A DNA stretch of 64,000 nucleotides from Leptobrachium leishanense. Taxonomy: Eukaryota; Chordata; Amphibia; Anura; Megophryidae. The position numbers and the translations under genes are program-made. Below, piece after piece: positions 54,665-64,000 of the stretch. Under the pieces are notes generated by a model, which ran no database searches, was not told where the DNA came from, and saw nothing but the letters and a program-made list of their open reading frames with translations. Within the stretch, counting starts at the first letter, position 1. Each line of letters opens with the position of its first letter. The stretch is from contig CM019072.1 of assembly GCA_009667805.1 (NCBI GenBank), positions 35,147,519 through 35,211,518 on the forward strand. The letters are read 5' to 3'.

Positions 54665-55090
54665 GCAGCTGCTCTGCGCTGTGATCGGCGGCTAGTCAGG
54701 TTTCTCCGGCGTGTTCGGCAGGGTTAATCCAGCTGTTTATGTGGGTTTCGGTGAGTTCGGCAGGTTTGCGGTGGGTTTTCCCTGCGCTGTGATCGGCGGC
54801 TAGTCGGGTTTCTCCGGCGTGTTCGGCAGGGTTAATCCAGCTGTTTATGTGGGTTTCGGTGAGTGTTCGGCAGGTTTGCGGTGGGTTTTCCCTGCACTAC
54901 GGGGGCCCCTGCGGTCCTTGCTGAATACACCGCAGGGTCGGTGAAATAGGATTGCCGAATTGCCCTGAAGTGCAGGGAAAACCCACCGCAAACCCGCCGA
55001 ACACTCCCCGAAACCTACAGAAACAGCTGGATTAACCCTGCCGAACACACCGGAGAAACCCGACTAGCCGCTGCTCACAGCGCCGAGCAG
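54665..55090. repeat. Direct and inverted duplication within the element
   Basis: A block of about 120 bp ('gtgatcggcggctagtc' to 'gggttttccctgc') occurs twice in direct order and once inverted at 54965-55085, giving a fold-back with a loop around 54900-54960. Confidence 0.85.
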
Positions 55091-55095
55091 CCACT

Positions 55096-55942
55096 TGTAA
55101 CGGTAGCTATATCGCTTCCCCCAGAGTAGCGGAGTTGAGATCCTTAAGGGCAACAATACTTTCTTGATTAACACAGAAATGGCATAAAATACAGGTTGTA
55201 ACTCAAGAACCAGGGGACTCAAAGGACTAGCTAAATTGCCTCTAGGCTACCGAAGGGTTTCAAGACCGACTGAAAGCCTAGGACACACTCAGAAACACCA
55301 TACGTGGAACGACAGTCTGTGAAGTATTCAAGTTGCAGGGCAGTCAGATGCAGACTCTGGTAAATAGATTCTGGTAAATACTTGAGATTAGTAGATACCT
55401 GGTGACTCTCGGAAGGTACTGGCTTGCATACAAGATTGTTATTGCTAATATGTACAGAGATGCTATTAGAAATAACAAAACGATGGTCTAATTCTGTTTA
55501 TTATCGTGGTCTTTTGCAAAAACATTAACATGAGTAGTAGCCTGGGTAAAGGGACCCCGGAGGGTTACAAACGATACCCCTAAACGTGATGGGACAGAAC
55601 CCAAACACCAAGCGATCAAACCAGCATGGGGTTAAATCACTAAAACACACAAACAGCGTAATATACACGAGAGAGTAGTCATAGCCAAGCCGGGGTCAAA
55701 TAACAAGAGCAGGAATCTCATACAAAGCAGGATCGTCAACAGTAAATATAGATTCAGGAAGTAGCGGTGCGTGAAGCAAACTCCACAACAGGGCGATGAG
55801 GCAACTCCTTGAGCCCTGTTTTAAAGCCTGCGGCTCCTGGTAACCATACCTGTCCCCCAGAAAGTGCTGGCACCCGGCCAGCCAGTGGTCCCCCTTCTTG
55901 CCCAGACCCCCAGGGGGCACAGTGGGGGCTGAGGATGTAACA
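55096..55942 (-). mobile_element. Solo LTR (847 bp)
   Basis: TGTAACGGTAGC ... GAGGATGTAACA with the 5-bp duplication CCACT on both sides (55091-55095, 55943-55947). Same family as 38286-39156, opposite orientation. Confidence 0.9.
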
Positions 55943-56009
55943 CCACTGGAAAAAGCCGACACCGCAGACGAAGGTGCGGTGACTTTTCGATTCTCTTTGA
56001 ATAACCCTG

Positions 56010-56553
56010 ACAGTTATCCTTTCTCTGGGCCTATTTTGGGGCATGGGCCTGGAGCTACTGCTCTGTTCATCCGGCCCTGGTTGTGGTGGAGGGCAAAAAA
56101 ATGAGATTAAAAGTCTCCACACAGCAAATGTGACTGTGACCTGTAGCATATACCTGATCTTGGCTTTTTTTTTAAAAAATAATAAAAAAAAATCAATCTA
56201 GTATTGCATTGATTTTTAGAGCTGGTCCTGCCTAGCTTCATGCTGTAGAGGGTACAATAAACTCGAAGCAGTGCTGTCCAGGAGTGGCTGTGTCCCGTTG
56301 CATGTACCTGGTCTATGCTAAATAAGCCTTCTAGTATGGCATGGCATTGATTTTTGAAGAGTTCTGTCTGAAAACCGACACATGATGCAAAAAAATGGGA
56401 AATTGCAGACGACATTTGCATGTCTTACCCAGAGGTCTGTGCTGCATATGGGGAATGTGGCCCATGAGCTCAGTGATGCAGTTCTTTTAATTGCTGTGAT
56501 GTGTAAATGGCCTCTGCAATAAATCTTTATTATTTACATTGTGCAGTCTTTTA
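56010..56553. other. Intergenic with an imperfect local duplication
   Basis: 56130-56240 and 56290-56400 share 'catgtacctg', 'ctagtattgcattgattttt' and nearby words. Otherwise nothing. Confidence 0.4.
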
Positions 56554-56887
56554 GGCCAGGTCAGACGAGCACACTAGGTGCACCTGCAATGATGTGGCTT
56601 CCGGCTTCACAACGCTGCGACGGGGCCAGCCACACGCTGTTGCGCGTGCACGATTTGCGCATGCAACAGCGGCCGTGCTGCAGACGTCTAGAAAGTCTCT
56701 CCGTCAAAGCGCTAGGACGCGTGTTCACGGAGCTGCAAAGCGCTATTCTCCATGGGAGGATTGAGCCTTGCAGCGCTGAGTGCACTAACTTCGCTCAGCG
56801 AGGTGGCCAGATGGGCGTTGAGTGGAAGGATGTCCACTCTCACAGACGTTCCTTCCCCTCTCCAATGACACTCGTCTGACCCCAGCT
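56554..56887. mobile_element. PIF/Harbinger-like MITE
   Basis: GGCCAGGTCAGACGAGCACA ... 'ctcgtctgaccccagc', flanked by TTA on both sides (56551-56553, 56888-56890). Confidence 0.8.
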
Positions 56888-57660
56888 TTAATCTCATTTT
56901 TTGCCCTCCACCACAACTTAAATATGTAATTTAAAATAAATTTTTTATATATATCTTATATTTTTTTAAATCTGTCCTGTCTCCGGTACCTTTACACATG
57001 CTCAGTTTGCTCCTCTGAGAGATTTCCGATGTCGGCTATTCACTCTTCAGGGGAGATAATTCTCGCATGTCCTTTAAAAAGAAAAATTTTGTCTTTTTAC
57101 AAAGTCAAATTCAGTCTGTGCGTTCCTGATTTTAGAAGATATATATATATATATATTTTTTTTTAAATCGGCTGCAAACTACGGTTTCCATGAAAAGCAT
57201 CCTTTTATGAGGTGGAGTTCTAGTTATGCACCAGAGGTCAATTTATGTAGCTAGAAATTCATTTATGAGCTCTTTATTACCAGGGTTATCTCTCTACTTC
57301 AGAACCCTTGCCCTCGGGGTAATTAAGCCCTCTGTGGTATGTACTCCCTAAGCAGCGATTTATACCATGTTCTAGCCAGGTTACAAATTGGACACCAAAT
57401 ATTTGACTAGGAGGTTAAATTTAGGTGACGAGATGTAAGGGCTCTTGTTTAGTAGTTTTTAAAGTGTTTTATCGTTTTTTGTTTGTTAGACTCAATTAGC
57501 TCACGTTCTGCTCGGTTCACTTCAGCTTGGCTTCAGATAAGGCAGTGTTGGCCAAAGCTAGACTGCCAGCTGTTGTACAACTCCCCTGTCACTTTCTTCC
57601 GCTTTGTTCTTTTTCCATGGTTTTTATTTTTGTTTTGTGTCCCCCCCCCCCTTTCTCTAA
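56888..57660. other. Intergenic
   Basis: A/T-rich with a short (AT)n at 57139-57156. No gene. Confidence 0.45.
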
Positions 57661-59005
57661 GGCCTGCGTCAGGCGAGCGCACTTTTTGCATCGTCCTTCT
57701 GACCGCACTCTTTGTCCATTGTAGCTTTTCAAAGAAGTTGTAGCGCTCACTCCCGGAGGAGCCACTGAAATTGAACCTCGGGTCAGTCTCCCCGCACTAG
57801 GGAATAAATATACTCCAGCACCGTTGTGGATTTTATAGATTATATGCCTTTTATTCTAGTAAACTATATAATGAATAACGCGGTGTTCGTATATATATTT
57901 ACAGTACTTCATAATGCGGTAAACGCGCAGCGGAAAAGAAATACGATGCTTCGTAATTCGAAAAATGCGCAGCAGAACAGAAATACGATGCTTCGTAATT
58001 CGGGAAAACGCGCAGCGGAAAAGAAAAAGGAAAATAAGTCTTTAACCCCTTTTTTATTGGGGAGTGAGTCCCGCACAGGTTATGTCCCGGAATGTGTGTT
58101 ATGGTACCCGGGTACACTATTCAACTGGCCAGTGAATTGCTTATGAGGTATCTTCGACTAGTCAAGTTGGGGCCCTGTGGGTTTTGGAAACAAACAGCAG
58201 CGTGCTTTCTTGGTTTTACAACAGCCTAGTAGGCCTCTCACCCATCCGCCAGATACTTGAGGTTCCGCTTGACCCAGGACGTCTCTCCGCTTGATCCTTA
58301 CTGGGGTTCTCTTGGCTTCTGGACCCGCTGTCTGGATTTCTGCTCCTGCCGCGACTTGTCCAGCTTACCGCCTGCTCTCCCAGGCCGATCGACCTGCGGT
58401 ACTCCTAACTCGGGGTCCTCGGCTTCCTTAATAGCAGCTTGGGCAACCTTGTGGCTCGCAGGGTCTCCCTTTGGTAAGGCTGAATAACCCGATCTGTAAA
58501 TCCGTTCGGCCCCACCTGCGCTCCGGCCTGGTTACTGTTACGTTCTGCAGTACTGTGTCTTGTCTCTCTCACTCCCTGGCGCGCTCCTCCAGCTCTCTCC
58601 ACGAGGCTCAGGATGTAAGTCTCTGTGTCCCACCCACTTCCTGTGTCCGTTCCCTAAGCATGCCGGGAAATGTAGTCCCAATGTAATATTCAGTGTCTCA
58701 CATTGCGCTTGTCTCCCTCCGGTGGCCAAAAATAGGTACTGCCACAATAAGGAATTAAACACAGCGCTACAAAGTCAATAGAGAACACCCGAAGCATGTG
58801 CGCACTTTTTCACGCGCGCGCAACGCATGTTGCAACGGATGCCAAAATGGCATCAACGTGAAAAAGCTAGGCGGACGTAGAGAAACAGTTTTTTTTCTTC
58901 TTTTTTTCAACAGTCAAAAGTAACTGATGCAATGTAACCACAATCTCATCAGTTAAAAAGTACGTAGTTACTGTGCGCAGTCAGTGCGCTCATCTGACCC
59001 CAGCC
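57661..59005. mobile_element. PIF/Harbinger-like MITE split by a solo LTR
   Basis: GGCCTGCGTCAGGCGAGCGC ... 'catctgaccccagcc', TAA on both sides (57658-57660, 59006-59008). About 310 bp without the LTR. Confidence 0.85.
57739..58771. mobile_element. Solo LTR (1033 bp)
   Basis: TGTAGCGCTCAC ... ACAGCGCTACA with AAGT on both sides (57735-57738, 58772-58775). Inside, two to three 50-bp units with 'acgatgcttcgtaattcg' (57905-58025). A third LTR family in the window. Confidence 0.85.
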
Positions 59006-59680
59006 TAAAACGGTATTGAGTCGTCATAGGGCTGGTTTTTTTTGGGGTTTTTTTTTATAAAGCGAACATAAACTTGGAAAAGTTTTTTAATATTTTTATA
59101 CTCTATATAATTGGACATTTATTACAACAAATTTATAATAGATATATATAGATATATATATATATCTATATCTCTCCTAAACTGAGAAAAATAATAATAA
59201 GCCACATTGAAGCATTACATAATTTAATTTGACTGAAAAGCACATTGAGGAAAGGTGCATAAAAAGATGGCGTAACAGTTTTATTTGTAGCAGCTGTCGC
59301 CGAAATACTCGCGTATGTCAAGAAAAACTTGGTGGGAAAGCGAAAGTGGTAATTTCATTGCTAAAAAAATGCTGACAAACAGAAAAGGGGAGAGTTGAAG
59401 GGTAGTAAGAGGGGGGGAGGAGGAGATGTAAGACGTAGCTTACGTGTTGTCACCGTGCTTTCCACCGTGCTCCATCTAGCTGCCAAACATGACCAGGTTT
59501 TTGTCTGGGGGGGTTTAATTAAATAGGACCTAGGCTTTCATCTAAAAATAATTAGCACAAAATGGTCAGAATGAGCGCAGCGCACATAGGTGAACTGTCT
59601 CAGCAGTGAAGGGGTTAAAAAGCAAACGCATGTAAATATTGGGTATTTCTAGTCTCGGGACAAAATTTTGAACCTATTTA
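59006..59680. other. Intergenic with microsatellite and TTAA-element end
   Basis: An (AT/GATA)n tract at 59140-59175. 59560-59614 ends 'ctcagcagtgaaggggttaa', resembling the right end of a piggyBac-like MITE. No gene. Confidence 0.45.
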
Positions 59681-60103
59681 GGCTAGGGTCAGACGAGCGC
59701 AGTGCGAACGCGCGTGCAGGCGCACTTAATCACGGCCGTAGTAGCAGCAAGTGCCAGGCAATGACGGCCAATATACGAAGTACGGTCGCACAAAAGTCCG
59801 GCTGGGCAACGCAAGTGGAAAACGAACGCATTTTGTCGAACGTAAAACCTCTAGTACGGTTGTACAGAGTGCGCTGCGTCCGCTAGCGACGTGTGTGCGT
59901 GAATTGGAGATGTCAGACACTGCTAATGTCCGGCCAACATAACGTCCAGATGCACAAAGTGTTTTATTGATGATCCGTCCAAAATCACGGATGCAAATGC
60001 GCATCGTATGACCGCTATCGCGTACTCCGTGAAAAAATGCGTCCATTCGTTCGAACGCACTTTTTCACAGACAACGCGAAAATGCGTTCGTCTGACCCTA
60101 GCC
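59681..60103. mobile_element. PIF/Harbinger-like MITE, well preserved
   Basis: GGCTAGGGTCAGACGAGCGC ... 'gttcgtctgaccctagcc', TTA on both sides (59678-59680, 60104-60106). The best-preserved copy of its subfamily here (423 bp). Confidence 0.92.
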
Positions 60104-60660
60104 TTAGCCGGGGTCTTTTTGGGTGGTTGTAGATTTTGGGGATTAAATTACGAAAAAGTGTGTTTTTACCATTTTTTTTCATCCTATTTCATATTTTTTT
60201 TATAGTAAATTATTCGATATGATGGAAATAATGGTATTTCTAGAAAGTCCATTTAATGGCGGGAAAAAGGGTGTATAATATGTGTGGGTTGTATAAACGA
60301 GTAAGAGAAAAATTTGACCTAAACACTAACAGCGCAGAAACGTAAAAACAGCAGCGGTCACTAAAAGACGGATTTGTGTAAAACCGCCCGGTCACTAAGG
60401 GGTTAAGTCAGGTCATTGAAAAAACACATTGTGACAAACTTGACATGATCATTTTAGGCTCTATAATAGCCAAGATGCATTATGGGACATTTCCAGCCAA
60501 AACTGAACTTATTTAAAGATTTTTCGTTGTTAAGGTATTCATTTGCTATATTTAATTTTACTTGTGCCGTGACATTTTTAGAGATTTTTATATAAAATGT
60601 ACTTTAAACTGCAAAAGTTTGTAAAAATGTAAGGTGTATCCACAATTTTGGCCACCAGTG
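60104..60660. mobile_element. Intergenic and truncated mariner/Tc1-type end
   Basis: 60380-60403 resembles a TTAA-element end ('ggtcactaaggggttaa'). 60600-60660 ends 'ccacaattttggccaccagt' and G next to TA, the right terminal repeat of a Tc1-like element whose other end is absent. Confidence 0.55.
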
Positions 60661-60703
60661 TATGCCGCCCCCCCCCCCATTCAAACTTTCTGCATGCCAT
60701 TAA

Positions 60704-61753
60704 CCCCTTCGCTGCGGAGGACGCGCTCAGCGCGTCCACCCGCAGGTAACGTTGCTTGCGGTGGACGCGCTGAGCGCGTCCTCCCTTTTGGGGCCAGCAA
60801 TCGGAGGAGGCGCCTGGGAGGGGGGGGTCCTTCGGACCTAACCCCCTGCATGCCGGCGATCGGGAGGGAGAGAATACAGGCACCGTTTGGAAGGGCACAG
60901 CCTGCCCTTCCTAACGGTACCTGGAATTAACCCCATGGGGGCTGGACCACGAATCGGCGCCGAAAAGCGCCGGTTCGTGATCCTTTCCCGGAGCTGGCCG
61001 ACCTCTTGGATGTTGGCCAAGCTTCCGGGAATGCCCCCTGAGGACTGGCATCATCGTGCATAGCACGATGACGCCAGTCCTGGAGTTAACCCCTAACTGC
61101 CACCAATGGTGGAGATAGGGGGTTCATTGGAACCCCCTATCTCCCGATCCGTGGCAGTTAGGGGTTAATGTTTGATATTGTTGGATCGGCCAGAGCATGG
61201 CCGTTCCAACAATACCAAACTTGACTATGAAAAAAGTTTTTTTTAAAGAAAATTAAAAATAAACAAGTTTTTTTTTTTTTCTTTTTTTTGGTTCGTTAAT
61301 GCAGCAATATTGTTCCCATTTCAATTATAATGTGAACAATGATGCTGCACTAACGATTTTTGTATGCGGTGCGTTTGTTAAAAATCGCGTAATTTTCCCC
61401 AAAAAAATGTAATGAGTCCCCATTTCTAATTTTTTTTAACAAGCGCACCCCATACAAAATATAACCGCAAATACTCGCATGTTAAAATGTGGAAAAAAAA
61501 ACACTTTACACGTTGTAAATTATTGAAAATTCATATTTTATTGCATTTTTTTGTTCTAATATACAGACAGGACATAACATATACATAGAATAATGACATA
61601 TTATGAATCTGCCGAGTCTGACGGAAAGAATGATATATAATATGTCTGGGTCATATACTAAAATAAGCCTTAAAAACACGTTTAAACATGATGAGCAAAA
61701 CCGGTAAAAATGACCTCAGCACAGAGGCGGGAAATGCCTCAGCAGCGAAAGGG
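60704..61753. mobile_element. piggyBac-like TTAA element made of a hairpin chain
   Basis: TTAA (60700-60703) and TTAA (61754-61757) flank terminal repeats CCCCTTCGCTGC and 'gcagcgaaaggg'. The left half holds at least seven successive hairpins (60716-60784, 60882-60918, 60948-60979, about 60985-61030, 61041-61081, 61086-61168, 61170-61220). The right half is T/A-rich and matches 14090-14345. No ORF. TTAA plus CCC/GGG ends point to piggyBac. Confidence 0.85.
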
Positions 61754-62346
61754 TTAATGGACAGTCTAAACCCCCCCCCCATTCCACTTTGGGTACCAGA
61801 AACTCTGTATAAAAAGGGTGGTGGGAGGACAAAGAGGGCCACTGGCATGGTGCTCTAGAAGGTTTGGCTGCCGTCACAAGTCAGGGCTGTGTGTGCCTTG
61901 CGTTCAAATGCTTGCGACTGCTTGATTGTGTGTCTGTACCCATGTGTGTTCTGTCACTAAACAAGAGGGACAGCACACTTTTTTAAATTCAGTCTTTCAA
62001 GACTAGATTGTTCCAGAGGATGTTTTTCATCACAGTAACATAAAGGAAGATTCTTTTAGTCTCCAACTGTATCCTAAATATATTCTCTTTAATATAAACA
62101 GAATCCTAAAGCAGTTTGTATCTTTTCGAAAGGTTGTATAATGATGTTTTAGTCGAGTAGTGCAGCTGATGCATTGTTGGTGTTTTATGGAGAGCGCTTT
62201 TTGTATTCTTCTCTCTGTAACCTGATCGCAACCCTCCTACTCAGCAGTGCACATTACACTCAGATCCTCAGTAGAATCTCCCTCCAACCTCTTCCCCATT
62301 TGAACAGTGACTCAGGAAGTGCACAATACACAGAGCAGAAGTCTAA
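61754..62346. other. Intergenic
   Basis: No gene or repeat recognised. Confidence 0.45.
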
Positions 62347-62797
62347 GGCTAGGGTCAGACGAGCGTGATTTCTACGGACTGTACGTCCTTGCACACGGAC
62401 GTACGTCAGTACGGAAGACACAGTAGTGGTCACACAGTCCGTTTTTTTTCACTGACGTTTATTTTTTGACGGATGTAGGAGGGAAAATAAATTAAAAGGC
62501 GAAACCATTTTGTCCGTGAAAAATGCTGGACGTATAAATGCAGTCCGTCTGACCACGTTCCATCACTCACACACAAAGCTATGCGGACGTTGCGGACGCA
62601 GCGCAATTTGTGCGGCCGTTCTAGTGGTTGTACGTTCTTGCCTGCCTTGCGTCCGTTTGCCGCGGCCGTGGTGCGTCCGCAGTTCAGTGCGGACGTACTT
62701 TGTGTAACAGGCTCCAATGGACTTTCTTTCATGCTATCACGGACGTACTTTTAGGCGCAATCACGGACGTGAACACTATGCTCGTCTGACCCCAGCC
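62347..62797. mobile_element. PIF/Harbinger-like MITE
   Basis: GGCTAGGGTCAGACGAGCGT ... 'ctcgtctgaccccagcc', TAA left and TTA right. Subfamily of 54183-54607. Confidence 0.88.
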
Positions 62798-62984
62798 TTA
62801 AGTAGAGCTGTGCACCGCTGAAAATGTAATTTTAGTTTTTTTTTTCCCAGGTGTTTTTCCGTTTCGGACCGTTTTCAATACGGCGGTTTGGATCATTTCA
62901 GTGATTGAGATCATTCGGGTGATTCAGTTCAGTTTGTTTTTTTTCGGTTTTTTTAATGAGTTATTTGTTTTTTTTCCTCACACT

Positions 62985-64000
62985 GCCGGGCAGCACCTCT
63001 ACAGTATAATAATGCAGCATATGAATCCGTACACTGCCAGGCAGCACCTCTACAGTATAATAATGCAGCATATGAATCCGCACACTGCCGAGCAGCACCT
63101 CTACAGAATAATAATGCAGCATATGAATCCGCACACTGCCGAGCAGCACCTCTACAGAATAATAATGCAGCATATGAATCCGCACACTGCCTGCCGGGCA
63201 GCACCTCTACAGTATAATAATGCAGCATATGAATCCGCACACTGCCGGGCAGCACCTCTACAGTATAATAATGCAGCATATGAATCCGCACACCTGCCGG
63301 GCAGCACCTCTACAGTATAATAATGCAGCATATGAATCCGCACACTGCCGGGCAGCACCTCTACAGAATAATAATGCAGCATATGAATCCGCACACTGCC
63401 GGGCAGCACCTCTACAGTATAATAATGCAGCATATGAATCCGCACACTGCCGGGCAGCACCTCTACAGTATAATAATGCAGCATATGAATCCGCACACTG
63501 CCGGGCAGCACCTCTACAGTATAATAATGCAGCATATGAATCTGCACACTGCCGGGCAGCACCTCTACAGTATAATAATGCAGCATATGAATCCGCACAC
63601 TGCCGGGCAGCACCTCTACAGTATAATAATGCAGCATATGAATCCGCACACTGCCGGGCAGCACCTCTACAGTATAATAATGCAGCATATGAATCCGCAC
63701 ACTGCCGGGCAGCACCTCTACAGTATAATAATGCAGCATATGAATCCGCACACTGCCAGGCAGCACCTCTACAGTATAATAATGCAGCATATGAATCCGC
63801 ACACTGCCGGGCAGCACCTCTACAGTATAATAATGCAGCATATGAATCCGCACACTGCCGGGCAGCACCTCTACAGTATAATAATGCAGCATATGAATCC
63901 GCACACTGCCGGGCAGCACCTCTACAGTATAATAATGCAGCATATGAATCCGCACACTGCCGAGCAGCACCTCTACAGAATAATAATGCAGCATATGAAT
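62985..64000. repeat. 51-bp satellite, about 20 units, continues past the window
   Basis: Units 'cacactgccgggcagcacct' + 'ctacagtataataatgcagc' + 'atatgaatccg', period 51 bp. Because 51 is a multiple of three and the unit lacks a stop on the minus strand, a 280-codon frame appears. It is not a gene. Confidence 0.97.

Larger units (their letters stand above)
53640..56009 (+). mobile_element. CAGGGTTATTC-family element with both termini
   Basis: Starts CAGGGTTATTCAAAGAGAGG, ends 'ttctctttgaataaccctg', a clear terminal inverted repeat. Contains a MITE, a GC-rich direct/inverted duplication and a solo LTR. Without those it is about 1.1 kb. No ORF. The target duplication is unclear (ATA left, ACAG right), so the superfamily stays open. 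Confidence 0.8.

Noticed and set aside
60716..61220. Transcription terminators
   Set aside because: The hairpins lie in series inside a TTAA-flanked vertebrate repeat without a gene upstream.
63152..63994. 280-codon minus-strand ORF
   Set aside because: A 51-bp repeat (17 codons) gives a perfectly periodic peptide; no gene signals.

Overview
This is vertebrate nuclear DNA, most likely from a frog or toad. It contains no bacterial-type genes, operons, rRNA, true tRNA or CRISPR. The anuran assignment is an inference from its repeats: the dispersed 'gcgctttataaa' and 'attccgcagctctgtacc' segments (about 15.3 and 47.2 kb), a CR1 tail with a (TTTCTATG)n end, piggyBac-like TTAA elements, an autonomous-type hAT with BED finger, and a chromodomain Ty3/Gypsy element. 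The window carries one 100-N assembly gap (6761-6860).

Layout. 1-1.35 kb: exon-like blocks with good splice sites, two of them duplicated about 500 bp apart, which can be spliced in silico to a 58-codon ORF of unknown identity. 1.4-23.7 kb: interspersed repeats with a dispersed 18-24 bp minisatellite family (five arrays, both orientations), a broken Tc1 element at the gap, several MITEs, a three-deep nest at 16-18 kb, a GC-rich hairpin chain at 18.6 kb and a 286-bp-arm inverted repeat at 19.2-19.8 kb. 23.7-39.8 kb: a purine-rich (G/A) minisatellite split by three insertions. These are a Tc1 element (itself holding a 6.2-kb hAT that holds another Tc1 and a solo LTR), a complete but decayed chromodomain Gypsy element with both LTRs, and a solo LTR. 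39.8-41.6 kb: a 26-bp satellite of about 69 units. 41.6-42.0 kb: a CpG-rich stretch ending in a splice donor, the best candidate for a host promoter and non-coding first exon. 42.0-44.6 kb: five minisatellites in the presumed first intron. 45-62.8 kb: mostly MITEs with TWA target duplications, the CAGGGTTATTC family, a SINE inside a TTAA element, two more solo LTRs and a hairpin-chain piggyBac-like element. 62.98-64.0 kb: a 51-bp satellite running off the end.

How the parts relate. All recognised protein-coding potential belongs to transposons, and every transposase or polyprotein read here is frameshifted. Target-site duplications were read directly for most insertions, so the order of events can be reconstructed. 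The observations most worth following are the predicted self-priming site of the Gypsy element, the two chains of consecutive hairpins (18.6 and 60.7 kb), the long inverted repeat whose loop has a hammerhead-like core with a paired substitution, the mobile minisatellite family, and the possible promoter/first exon at 41.6-42.0 kb.
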